From assembly GCA_032027085.1 (NCBI GenBank), contig JAVSMS010000001.1:2124332-2188331 (forward strand): 64,000 nucleotides of DNA, written 5' to 3'. This document shows, in pieces, positions 16,882-25,124 of this stretch; position 1 is the stretch's first letter; the number at the start of each line of letters is the position of its first letter. A program made the position numbers and the translations under genes. The notes below the pieces were generated by a model. It was not told the origin of the DNA. It made no database searches and saw only the letters and a program-made list of their open reading frames with translations. Source of the stretch: Pseudorhodoplanes sp. (GTDB lineage: Bacteria; Pseudomonadota; Alphaproteobacteria; Rhizobiales; Xanthobacteraceae).

Positions 16882-18513
16882 ATGCGCGAGCCGGAGCTGC
16901 TGGGCGGCGACTATGACTACATTATTGTCGGGGCAGGGTCGGCCGGATGCGTGCTGGCCAACCGGCTTTCTGCCGATCCGAAGAGCAAGGTGCTGCTGCT
17001 CGAGGCCGGCGGCCGCGACAACTGGATCTGGTTTCACATCCCGGTCGGCTATCTGTTCGCGATCGGCAATCCGCGCGCCGACTGGATGTTCAAGACCGAC
17101 GCGGTGCCGGGCCTGAACGGCCGCAGCCTGAATTATCCGCGCGGCAAGGTGATCGGCGGCTGTTCGGCGATCAACGCCATGATCTATATGCGCGGCCAGG
17201 CCGGCGACTACGATCACTGGCGGCAGCTCGGCCTGACCGGCTGGGGCTGGGACGATGTCAAGCCGATCTTCCGCAAGCAGCTCGACCATTTCATGGGCGA
17301 GGGCGAGCACCATGGCAAAGGCGGCGAATGGCGTGTGGAATATCCGCGCCTGCGCTGGGACATCACGGATGCATTCCAGCAGGCGGCCGCCGAATACGGC
17401 ATTCCGAAAGTGTCCGATTTCAACACCGGCGACAACGAGGGCGTCGGCTATTTCCACGTGAACCAGAAGCGCGGGCGGCGCTGGTCGTCGGCGCGCGGCT
17501 TTCTGAAGCCGGTGCTGAAGCGCGAAAACCTGCGGCTGGAGACAGGCTGCCTTGCCGAGCGCATCATTTTCGATCGCAGGCGCGCTATCGGTGTGCGTTT
17601 CCGACAGAATGGTGAAGTGCGGCTCGCGCGTTGCAAGGGCGAGGTGATTCTGGCCGCAGGCGCGATCGGGTCGCCGCAATTGCTGCTGATGTCCGGGATC
17701 GGGCCTGCGGCGCAGGTCAATCAATTTGGGATCATGCCCGTCCTCGACAAGCCGGGCGTCGGCGAAAACCTGCAGGATCATCTGCAGTTGCGCCTGATCT
17801 ATAAAGTCTCTGGCGTCACCACATTGAACGAGACCTATCGCTCGCCTTTTCGCCGCGCCGGCATGGGCCTGAACTATCTGTTGCGTCGCCGCGGGCCCCT
17901 CACCATGGCGCCCTCGCAGCTTGGCGCATTCACACGGTCTGATTCCGATCAGGAACGACCCAATATCCAATATCACGTGCAGCCATTATCGCTCGACAAG
18001 TTCGGCGATCCGCTGCATTCCTTCGCAGCCTTTACCGTCAGTGTCGCCAATCTGCGGCCGACGAGCCGCGGCCATGTCCGTTTGCGCTCGGCAGCGCCGG
18101 ACGACGCGCCGGCGATCCAGCCGAATTATCTGTCGACTGACGAGGACCGGAAAGTCGCGGTGGATTCCATTCGCGTGACTCGCAGGATCATCGCGCAACC
18201 GGCCTTGCAGAAATTTTTCCCGGTCGAGTATCTGCCGGGCGGCGATGTCCGGGACGAGGACGAGGCCGGACTTGTTGCGGCGGCGGGCAATATCGGCACC
18301 ACCATCTTTCATCCGGTGGGCACGGCCAAGATGGGCCGTCCCGACGACAAGCTCGCCGTGGTGGATGAGCGCCTGCGCGTCATCGGGCTTGAGGGCTTGC
18401 GCATCGCCGACGCCTCTGTCATGCCGACCATTACCTCCGGCAATACCAACTCGCCCACTATGATGATTGCAGACAAGGCCGCGGCGATGATCCGCGAAGA
18501 CGCCAGGCGCTGA
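16882..18513 (+). CDS. GMC-family FAD-dependent oxidoreductase (choline dehydrogenase-like)
   Basis: This 543-aa flavoprotein has the N-terminal FAD-binding loop YIIVGAGSAGCVLANRL, the GMC signature 1 region NYPRGKVIGGCSAINAMIY, signature 2 GAIGSPQLLLMSGIGP, and the C-terminal catalytic pair in FHPVGTAKMG (His) and SGNTNSPTMMIADKAA (Asn). These enzymes oxidise primary or secondary alcohols and pass electrons to a quinone or another acceptor. The substrate is unknown; the lack of betaine genes argues against a true BetA. An ATG at 16882 with GGAGG eight bases upstream is preferred over the longer open frame from 16807. A Yip1-type gene follows after 3 bp. Confidence 0.9.
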   Translation: MREPELLGGDYDYIIVGAGSAGCVLANRLSADPKSKVLLLEAGGRDNWIWFHIPVGYLFAIGNPRADWMFKTDAVPGLNGRSLNYPRGKVIGGCSAINAMIYMRGQAGDYDHWRQLGLTGWGWDDVKPIFRKQLDHFMGEGEHHGKGGEWRVEYPRLRWDITDAFQQAAAEYGIPKVSDFNTGDNEGVGYFHVNQKRGRRWSSARGFLKPVLKRENLRLETGCLAERIIFDRRRAIGVRFRQNGEVRLARCKGEVILAAGAIGSPQLLLMSGIGPAAQVNQFGIMPVLDKPGVGENLQDHLQLRLIYKVSGVTTLNETYRSPFRRAGMGLNYLLRRRGPLTMAPSQLGAFTRSDSDQERPNIQYHVQPLSLDKFGDPLHSFAAFTVSVANLRPTSRGHVRLRSAAPDDAPAIQPNYLSTDEDRKVAVDSIRVTRRIIAQPALQKFFPVEYLPGGDVRDEDEAGLVAAAGNIGTTIFHPVGTAKMGRPDDKLAVVDERLRVIGLEGLRIADASVMPTITSGNTNSPTMMIADKAAAMIREDARR

Positions 18514-18516
18514 CCG

Positions 18517-19110
18517 ATGGCGCGGGTGAAGTTCAATCTGTTCGAGCGGATCAAGAGTATCCTGCTGACGCCGCGCAAGGAATGGCCGGTGATCGAGCGG
18601 GAATTCACCGAGCCGGCATTTCTGTTTGTCCGCTACGTCGCAATTCTGGCGCTGATTCCGGCGCTGGCCGGATTCATCGGCCAGTCCCTGGTCGGGGTGA
18701 AGGTCTCTGTCGGGACTTTCCGTGCGCCGATCGTGTCGGGCCTTGCGAATGCGGCGATCAGCTATTTGCTGTCATTCGTGATCGTGTATCTGGTGGCCAT
18801 GGCCATCGACCTCGTGGCGCAATTCTTCGGTGGGCGGCGCAATTTCATGCATGCGCTGAAGCTGTCGGTCTATGCGCATACGCCGGTCTGGCTTGCCGGG
18901 GTTTTCCTGATCATGCCCGGTCTGCGCTTTCTGACCGCACTTGGGCTTTACAGCTTTTATCTGCTCGGGACCGGCGCAACCCCGCTGATGGATGTGCCGC
19001 GCAATCGCGCTCCGCTTTTCGCGCTGGCGATCATCGTCTTCGCCTTCGTCCTTATCGTTGTTCTGGCGCTGATCAAGGATTTCGTGTTCGCGCTGCCGCG
19101 CAATCTCTGA
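18517..19110 (+). CDS. Yip1-family membrane protein
   Basis: This 197-aa protein has a soluble N-terminal stretch with ILLTPRKEWPVIEREF, typical of the bacterial Yip1 domain, followed by about five transmembrane segments (for example YVAILALIPALAGFIG, AAISYLLSFVIVYLVAM, LAIIVFAFVLIVVLALI). Bacterial Yip1 proteins are of unknown function. The start lies 3 bp after the stop of the GMC oxidoreductase, so the two are probably cotranscribed. It ends at the last base before the convergent mepA stop. Confidence 0.82.
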   Translation: MARVKFNLFERIKSILLTPRKEWPVIEREFTEPAFLFVRYVAILALIPALAGFIGQSLVGVKVSVGTFRAPIVSGLANAAISYLLSFVIVYLVAMAIDLVAQFFGGRRNFMHALKLSVYAHTPVWLAGVFLIMPGLRFLTALGLYSFYLLGTGATPLMDVPRNRAPLFALAIIVFAFVLIVVLALIKDFVFALPRNL

Positions 19111-20052
19111 TCACGGCGCCAGCAGCACCTGCCGGCAAGCGGCGGGAAGGTCCGCCATGGTCAGCGGCGGTTTCGGCTTCGGCGGTTCTTTCGGCGGCGG
19201 CGGATTAAGAATGTGTTCCTGGAACCAGTAATCCAGCTCCTTGCCGCAGCCGTCGCTGTCCGGAGGCGGATCCTGCGGCTTGCAGTCCGGGCTGTCCTTC
19301 GGACAGACAATGCGGATATGGAAATGATAATTGTGCCCCCACCACGGGCGCACCTTGTGCAGCCATGAACGGTTGCTGCCGGCCTCGCGGCAGAGCGCTT
19401 TCTTGATCGCGGCATTGACGATGATGCGCTCGACTTGCCGGTCTTCGGCGGCGGCGCGGATGATGGCCGCGTGCTGCGAGGTCCAGACCGACGGATCGAT
19501 ATCCTTCTTGTCCTCGCGCACCACATTGGTCGCCGACATTTCCTCGCGTTCGAGCCGGGTCAGTTCGCGCGCCGGCATGGGCGTCAGCCAGATATCGGCG
19601 TCGAGCCCGACCTGATGGCTCGCATGCCCCGTAAACATCGGGCCGCCGCGCGCCTGCGCCATGTCACCGACCAAAAGACCGCGCCAGCCGACCTTGGGAC
19701 CCTTGTCAGCCAGTTTCTCGAGCGTGCGGACGAGATTCGGATGACCCCAGTTGCGGTTGCGGGACAGCCGCATCACTTGCCAGGTCTTGCCGTTGATCGG
19801 CAGCGCGACACCGCCGGCCAGACACCCCCGCGTGTAAAAGCCGATCGCGCGGGCCTGCAGGTTCGCCGGCGTCGGCTTGCGGACGAAAAGTTCCTTGGCC
19901 GGAGTTTTCGGGTCCTTGGGATTGGCGAGCGGCGGCAGCGGCTTCGGGCTGACGCTGCCGATGTCCTGCGCGCCCGCGGCGCCGCCAAACCAAGGGGCGC
20001 TTAAGGAAGCAGCAACAGCCATCGCGATAAGGTGGAATTGCAGCTTTAGCAT
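19111..20052 (-). CDS. mepA: Penicillin-insensitive murein endopeptidase
   Basis: This 313-aa protein has a signal peptide (MAVAASLSAPWFGGAAGAQ) and the MepA fold of LAS-type metallopeptidases. The zinc-site motifs are MFTGHASHQVGLDADIWL (His and Asp ligands) and WGHNYHFHIRIVCP (His-x-His). It would cleave D-alanyl-meso-diaminopimelyl cross-links of peptidoglycan in the periplasm. The C-terminal proline-rich tail (PPPPKEPPKPKPP) is longer than in E. coli MepA. It lies divergently from an L,D-transpeptidase gene at 20138, pairing a cross-link cleaver with a cross-link former. Confidence 0.93.
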   Translation of the reverse strand: MLKLQFHLIAMAVAASLSAPWFGGAAGAQDIGSVSPKPLPPLANPKDPKTPAKELFVRKPTPANLQARAIGFYTRGCLAGGVALPINGKTWQVMRLSRNRNWGHPNLVRTLEKLADKGPKVGWRGLLVGDMAQARGGPMFTGHASHQVGLDADIWLTPMPARELTRLEREEMSATNVVREDKKDIDPSVWTSQHAAIIRAAAEDRQVERIIVNAAIKKALCREAGSNRSWLHKVRPWWGHNYHFHIRIVCPKDSPDCKPQDPPPDSDGCGKELDYWFQEHILNPPPPKEPPKPKPPLTMADLPAACRQVLLAP

Positions 20053-20137
20053 GCATGCCGTCTAGCCGGACGCGGCCGATTTGTCAGCACAACTCTGTCG
20101 CCGCCGGATGGGCCGTTCCGACGTCGGGTTGACAGAG

Positions 20138-20644
20138 ATGAATCGTATTGTCCCCGCCCTGATGGCGCTGATTTTCTGGCCGCTGCCGGCACAGGCCGAT
20201 CTGGAAGTGCGGGTCGACAAGGCTAGCCAGCGCATGTTCGTGAGCGTGGACGGCGAGATGCGGCATTCCTGGATCGTGTCGACCGGCCTCGGCGGCGGCC
20301 CGCATGATGGTACCTACAGGCCGCAGCGGCTGGAGCGCAAATGGCATTCGCGCAAATACAATATGGCGCCGATGCCTTATTCGATCTTCTTCGACGGTAA
20401 TTATGCGATCCACGGCACCACGCATGTGAGGCAACTGGGCCGGCGCGCATCCAAGGGCTGCGTGCGGCTGCATCCCGACAATGCCGCCGTCTTGTTCGCA
20501 CTGGTGCGGACGCATGGCGCCGACAATACCCGCATCATCATCGAGCGCGTCGGCGCAACCAACATGGCTGCCAAACCGGCGCAGCATTTGGCCGCGGAGA
20601 CCGGCGCTGACATCCGCCGCAATTTTGAAGGCGCCGGTGATTGA
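20138..20644 (+). CDS. L,D-transpeptidase (YkuD domain)
   Basis: From the ATG at 20138 the protein has 168 residues with a signal peptide (IVPALMALIFWPLPAQA). The YkuD domain has the motif IHGTTHVRQLGRRASKGCVR, in which the histidine and the cysteine of SKGCVR are catalytic. It should form 3-3 cross-links in peptidoglycan or attach proteins to the wall. The frame remains open from 20081, but only the later start gives an N-terminal signal sequence. It is transcribed divergently from mepA. Confidence 0.92.
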   Translation: MNRIVPALMALIFWPLPAQADLEVRVDKASQRMFVSVDGEMRHSWIVSTGLGGGPHDGTYRPQRLERKWHSRKYNMAPMPYSIFFDGNYAIHGTTHVRQLGRRASKGCVRLHPDNAAVLFALVRTHGADNTRIIIERVGATNMAAKPAQHLAAETGADIRRNFEGAGD

Positions 20645-20775
20645 ACCTGGACGCGCCTGAGCGCGACCAAATCCCGACCAATATCTGAGCCGCCATTGCC
20701 GGGGCTTTTCGCCCGGTTTCTCAGTCATGCCGGAAACGCAGTCATGGCGGCGCTCACGGAAAAACGGAGACGACC

Positions 20776-21189
20776 ATGCTTGTGACCACCATGATCCATC
20801 TCGCGCCGCGCACCATCGCGCAGGCGCGCACCGCGCGCGCCATCTCTCTCGGCAAACATGTGCGGCGCGGCTTCCGCCGCCTGTCACGCGGGATCGTGGC
20901 GTTCCGCGCGCGCATCGCGCTGGCCCGGCAATATGAACGCGAGCTGGCCCTGCTGATGCAGGCCGACGACCGCATGCTCAGCGATATCGGCCTGACCCGC
21001 GCCGACGTTGTTGCCGCTTCGCGCAGCGGCTGGTTCACGCCCGGCCGCATGATCGATGACTCCACGACACGGCGCGGAAGCGACAGGCGGAATGCACAGA
21101 GCCGCAGCGACGTATCGCGTCTGCCGGCGCCGTCGCTGACGCCCGGCGCGCCGCTGCTGCTGACAGTGGAGACTGCTAATTTCCGCTGA
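20776..21189 (+). CDS. DUF1127-domain small basic protein
   Basis: This 137-aa protein contains one DUF1127 motif at about residues 50-80 (ELALLMQADDRMLSDIGLTRADVVAA), written here in two parts: LALLMQADDRMLSDIGL and TRADVVAA. Such arginine-rich proteins are common in Hyphomicrobiales, usually 45-90 residues; some affect phosphate and carbon metabolism or RNA turnover. This one is longer, with a basic N-terminus and a low-complexity C-terminal tail. GGAGACG precedes the ATG. The role of this copy is unknown. Confidence 0.75.
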   Translation: MLVTTMIHLAPRTIAQARTARAISLGKHVRRGFRRLSRGIVAFRARIALARQYERELALLMQADDRMLSDIGLTRADVVAASRSGWFTPGRMIDDSTTRRGSDRRNAQSRSDVSRLPAPSLTPGAPLLLTVETANFR

Positions 21190-21275
21190 GTGGATGACCG
21201 CCAAAAGACCTTAGCCAACGCTCCGCCGCCCCTGTTGTTTGAAGGCGCGGGGCTCGCCTGTCCCTGTTTCCTTTC

Positions 21276-21297
21276 CTCTTTCCGTTTCCGGAAAGAG
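21276..21297. terminator. Perfect hairpin, possible terminator
   Basis: CTCTTTCCG-TTTC-CGGAAAGAG forms a 9-bp perfect stem with a 4-base loop, about 90 bp beyond the DUF1127 stop codon. No T tract follows on either strand, so it may instead be part of the adjoining repeat. Confidence 0.4.
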
Positions 21298-21299
21298 CA

Positions 21300-21441
21300 A
21301 TGGAGCGCCGGGAGGCGCAGGGCTCTTCGCCAGGGGCCGGCGCTCACAGGCCCCCTTTGGCGGGGATTGACGCACCCCGCCGCGCGCCTGGCGAGGCGCG
21401 CGGGCTCCTGGCGAAGAGCCCTGCGCCTCCCGGCGCTCCAT
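21300..21441. repeat. Large inverted repeat with 35-bp perfect arms
   Basis: Bases 21300-21334 and 21407-21441 are exact reverse complements. The 72-bp interior is itself palindromic: CCGCGCGCCT-GGCG-AGGCGCGCGG at about 21379-21402 is a 10-bp stem. The whole could extrude as a cruciform or fold as a branched RNA hairpin. It encodes nothing recognisable. The form suggests a dispersed REP-like unit. Confidence 0.75.
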
Positions 21442-21691
21442 CGGTCCCGCGCGGCATCAAGCCCCCGGGACGGTCAGCCGTCTGCGGGTCCTTCGCCCGC
21501 ATCGGCCCCGGAGCGCCGCACCGTATCTCCGGCGCGACGGGTCTCCGGCCCGCCCGTCTGTCCGCACCGCGTCATGACGGCGGCGCGGGGAAGGGCGGAG
21601 ACGAAATATGATTATCATCCTATAGGAATAGAGTCAATAGAGGCAGCGGTAAAAGAAGCGTAGGCGTGATCAGGCCTGACGCCGACGGTGG

Positions 21692-24600
21692 CTACCATTT
21701 CCAGACCAGGCTTCCCTTGACCGAATGGTCGCTTACCCGCGTGGAGAATTGGCCGGAATACGTCAGCCCGATGGCGAGGTCCGCTCTGATACCAAGATCA
21801 ACGCTGGCTTCGACCAGTGCAGAATCGCGAGCAATCGTGACGCCTGCGATATCGAATGGCGTGCCACCGTTGGCAAACGCCATTGTCATCGACGGAGCCA
21901 GATCGCCAAAGGCATGGCGCCACCCCAGCGTCCCGCGCGCAGTAACAGTCGCACCGCCGGGTGCTATGCCGGTGGTCGCCGCCCGCGCTCCCAGAGTCGC
22001 AAATGTCGCGTGGTTCGATTGGCCCTCCCCGGTGAGTGCAGCAGCCCCACCGGACTCGGCAAAGCCGTCCGTATGCACTTCGACATAGGCGACGTTCGCG
22101 AACGGCTCGATTGCCACGCCGCCGGACGACAACGCCACGCCGGCTTCTCCAAACGCCTGCATGCTGCGAGCTTGGTAATTTGCATTCACCATGTTGCTGA
22201 AGAAGGACACGCAGCATCCTTCGCCGCCAAGAAAGCCGATGCTTCGACTCGTGGAGATGTCATGCCAAGTGTTCGCAAGGCCCGCACGCAGCCCGACCGC
22301 GTGGAATTGTCCGCCGCCATAGAAACCGAGATGATAGTTGTCGAGCGCGGCCGACGAACTGCGCTGATCAGCATGCAGCCGGGAACGACTGTAGCCGCCC
22401 GCAATGCCGAGCCGCCATGACTGGCCAAAGGTCGCATCGAGTCCGCTGATGAGGCCTCCGGTCGAATGAGTGAGCGTGGCGGCATTGCCGTCGGCGCCGG
22501 CGCGGCCCCAGGCGCCGATCGCCTGCGCCCAGGTGGCGATGACGCGCTCCGCTGGCGAAGGGACTGTTGCGGCCTGTGCTGCAAACGGAGCCGTGAATGC
22601 CTCGGCTGTGGCGCCGTAAGCCGACACGGGACCGGCAGGACTGAGTGCCTCAAGCGGGCTGGACCGGCCGCCATAGGGTTGCCGCAGTCGTTCGAACACC
22701 GCATCGCGCAGGAGGCGCGACTCGTCGAGCATTGCACTCGCTGCGCTGGCATGAATCTCGCCCGAGAGCAGATCGAATGCCGTGCGAGCCTGTTCTGCGT
22801 TGCCGAGCACGACCACGTCGTAGATGGGGTTGCCCGTACCGAGCTGTTCCACCGCGGCTCCGGTTGCGATCTGATTTGGAGTTTGTCCTACGCCGGCGAA
22901 AGTGAGGCCGGTGCTGACGATCTGCAGGTACACATTGTTGGCGTCATAGCTCAGGCAGGCGCAAAGGAAATCGGACGCGAAGTCCAATGCCGAGAATGTT
23001 CCGATCAGCCCGCCGGAAGCGGTGAGAATGGTGTAAGTCTTGTTCTTAGGATAGTTGCCGGGCTCCGCGATGACGTGCACGGTGCCGGCGAGGGTGGCCG
23101 TCCCTGTGACATTCGTGCGATCGTTGCTGGTCGGCGAAATGTCGACTTGGTAAGTGGACGCGGGCGTGAAGCTGAGATTGCCCTGCACACTGAGCGTGCC
23201 GATGGGAGGGCCGGGAGCAAGAATGCCGCCATTGATCGACGTCGTGGGCAACGTTCCGGTGCCGCCGATGGTGCCGCCCGAATTGACCGTGAGCCCGCTC
23301 GACGGCGCGATCGAGCCGTCGACCAGCAGCGTGCCGCCGTTGACCGTCGTCGCTCCCGTATAGGTATTCACGCCGGTCAGCGTCTCGGTGCCGGCGCTGA
23401 GCGTCAGCCCGCCGCCGACGCCGCTGATGACGCCATTGTAGCTGCCCGACGCGCTCGACAGCGTCAGCGTCTGGTTACCGAGCACGACCGAGCTGTTGGC
23501 CACGCCCGAGAGCGTCTTGATCGTGGCGCCGGCGGCCGTGGCGGAGATGTCGAAGACGCCCGCTGCATTGGCCACGTCCACGCCGGCCGAGGCCGCGATG
23601 CTGCCGGTGCCGGACAAGGCCAGCGTGCCGGTGTTGATCGTGGTCGAGCCGGCATAGGTGTTGGTGCCCGACAGCGTCAGCGTGCCGGTGCCGGTTTTCA
23701 CCAGCGACCCGCCGGGCGGGCCGACGCCGGTGTCGCTGATGACGCCGCTGACCGTGGTGCTCTGGTTGTTGCCGCCGACGGTGAGTTCGTTGTCGCCGAG
23801 CAGGAAATTGCCCGCGCCGGCGATGGAGCCGGCCGAAATCCGGCCGTCATTGGCCGGGCCGCGGCTGGTCGAGAAATTGACCTGGCCGCCGAGGTTGTTG
23901 ACGATGGCGGCGTTGCCGCCGGTACTGGTGCCGCGGAAATTGAGCGTGCCGTTGTTGGTGATGGCGGCGCTGCCACCCGTGCTGGTGTTGTTGAAGTCGA
24001 TGGTGCCGCCGACATTGTTGGTGATGTCGGCGCTGCCGGCGGTGGCGGTGTTGAAGAATTCCAGGCTCAGATTGTTGATGATGGTGGCGGAGCCGCCCGT
24101 GCTGGTGTTGCGGACATTCAGCTGGTCGTTGTTGGTGATGCTGGCGGTGCCGCCGGTACTGCTGTCGTTGAAATCGGCGACGTCGTTGTTGGTGATGGTG
24201 GCGCTGCCGGCCGTGCTGCTGTCGTTGAAGTCGAGGTTGCTGTTGTTGGTGATGACGGCGTTGCCGGCCGTGCTGGTGTCGTTGAAGATTAGGTTTCTGT
24301 CGTTGCCGACGGTGGCGGTGTTGGCGATGACGGCGTTGCCGGCGGAGGCGGCGTTGTTGAAAATGAAGTTGTTGTTGTTGTCGATGGTGATGCTGCCGCC
24401 GTTCACCACGATGCCGGCGCCGTTGAAGGTGACCCTGCGGTTGTTGGGCGTGGTGAAGGTGTAGTTCGACGCGCCGACGTTGAACGTCCAGCTTCCGATC
24501 GTGGTGTTGGCCGAGTTCGTCAGGTTCGTGACGGTCGACACGTCGAAAAACGCGGTCCCGGTCGGCACGCTGCCTGTGGACCAATTGGCGCCGGTGTTGA

Positions 24601-24751
24601 AGTTGTTGGAACCCGGGTTGAGCAGCCAGGTCGCGTCCTGCGCGGCGGCCGGTGGGGCCGCCGCAATCAGCGCCCACGCTGCAAGTATAACGCGCAATGT
24701 TGCCGCGCGCTTCGGTCGCTTGCGTCCGCAGGTGCTCAAGCGCCCTCGCAC
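21692..24751 (-). CDS. Autotransporter (type V secretion) with repeat-rich passenger
   Basis: From a GTG at 24751 with GGAGG ten bases upstream, the protein has 1019 residues and a signal peptide ending AAPPAAAQ. The passenger is Asn/Thr/Ser/Gly-rich. It holds about eight imperfect 19-21-residue repeats (roughly residues 129-293, pattern FN.TSTGGSA.ITNN) and autotransporter-associated (PATR) repeats such as GTLTLSGTNTYAGSTTI and TLTGVNTYTGATTVNGG. The C-terminal 280 or so residues form the beta-barrel (WAQAIGAWGRAGADG to the final LVWKW). It should expose or release a beta-helical passenger, perhaps an adhesin; no protease motif is visible. The frame is open to a TTG at 24940, which would give a long atypical leader. 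Confidence 0.88.
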   Translation of the reverse strand: MRGRLSTCGRKRPKRAATLRVILAAWALIAAAPPAAAQDATWLLNPGSNNFNTGANWSTGSVPTGTAFFDVSTVTNLTNSANTTIGSWTFNVGASNYTFTTPNNRRVTFNGAGIVVNGGSITIDNNNNFIFNNAASAGNAVIANTATVGNDRNLIFNDTSTAGNAVITNNSNLDFNDSSTAGSATITNNDVADFNDSSTGGTASITNNDQLNVRNTSTGGSATIINNLSLEFFNTATAGSADITNNVGGTIDFNNTSTGGSAAITNNGTLNFRGTSTGGNAAIVNNLGGQVNFSTSRGPANDGRISAGSIAGAGNFLLGDNELTVGGNNQSTTVSGVISDTGVGPPGGSLVKTGTGTLTLSGTNTYAGSTTINTGTLALSGTGSIAASAGVDVANAAGVFDISATAAGATIKTLSGVANSSVVLGNQTLTLSSASGSYNGVISGVGGGLTLSAGTETLTGVNTYTGATTVNGGTLLVDGSIAPSSGLTVNSGGTIGGTGTLPTTSINGGILAPGPPIGTLSVQGNLSFTPASTYQVDISPTSNDRTNVTGTATLAGTVHVIAEPGNYPKNKTYTILTASGGLIGTFSALDFASDFLCACLSYDANNVYLQIVSTGLTFAGVGQTPNQIATGAAVEQLGTGNPIYDVVVLGNAEQARTAFDLLSGEIHASAASAMLDESRLLRDAVFERLRQPYGGRSSPLEALSPAGPVSAYGATAEAFTAPFAAQAATVPSPAERVIATWAQAIGAWGRAGADGNAATLTHSTGGLISGLDATFGQSWRLGIAGGYSRSRLHADQRSSSAALDNYHLGFYGGGQFHAVGLRAGLANTWHDISTSRSIGFLGGEGCCVSFFSNMVNANYQARSMQAFGEAGVALSSGGVAIEPFANVAYVEVHTDGFAESGGAAALTGEGQSNHATFATLGARAATTGIAPGGATVTARGTLGWRHAFGDLAPSMTMAFANGGTPFDIAGVTIARDSALVEASVDLGIRADLAIGLTYSGQFSTRVSDHSVKGSLVWKW
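23873..24367 (-). repeat. Tandem 19-21-codon repeats in the autotransporter passenger
   Basis: About eight imperfect units of 57-63 bp encode variants of FN-D/N-T-S-T-G/A-G-S-A-x-I-T-N-N. The DNA shows recurring GTTGTTGGTGAT blocks on the plus strand. Unit length is not fixed (19, 20 or 21 codons), which suits beta-helix rungs rather than recent exact amplification. Confidence 0.8.
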
Positions 24752-25124
24752 GCGAAGCCCGCCTCCGGCGTGGCGGATCTTCCAAGCGATCCGACGTGGC
24801 GCCGTGGAGCGGACAGAGATTGCGCCGCCGTCTGATGCCGTTTCGCGAGAAAACAAGGGCAGCACCCTGTGCAGCGTCAGCGTGAGTCCTGCGGCCGGGC
24901 GTGACTGCAACAATCGGTGCCCACTGCGCCGAGGCGTCAATGGAAGCTGTCAAAGCTAAATTAAATTGTTCTAAATCCGTTTGCCGCACTTGCGTTTCAG
25001 GATCAGCATACCACCGCATCAGACTCGCGATTGACCAGCGGGAAGAGACCGCTCGGTTAGATGGTATCCACGGCCCGCTAAGAATCCTTGGTGGTATTTT
25101 CAGCAGCGGTGCCGGGCCGAGGGA

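Larger units (their letters stand above)
21190..21691. other. Gene-free region made of nested palindromes
   Basis: About 500 bp between the DUF1127 gene and the end of the autotransporter gene contain no supported gene. Open frames here are low in complexity and mirror each other on the two strands because the DNA is palindromic. It holds a 22-bp hairpin (21276-21297), a 35-bp perfect inverted repeat (21300-21441) and a GC-rich spacer, then an AT-rich patch around 21608-21650. Confidence 0.6.

Noticed and set aside
21300-21611. Mirrored open frames in the palindromic region
   Set aside because: They arise because both arms read alike on opposite strands; there is no ribosome binding site or domain.
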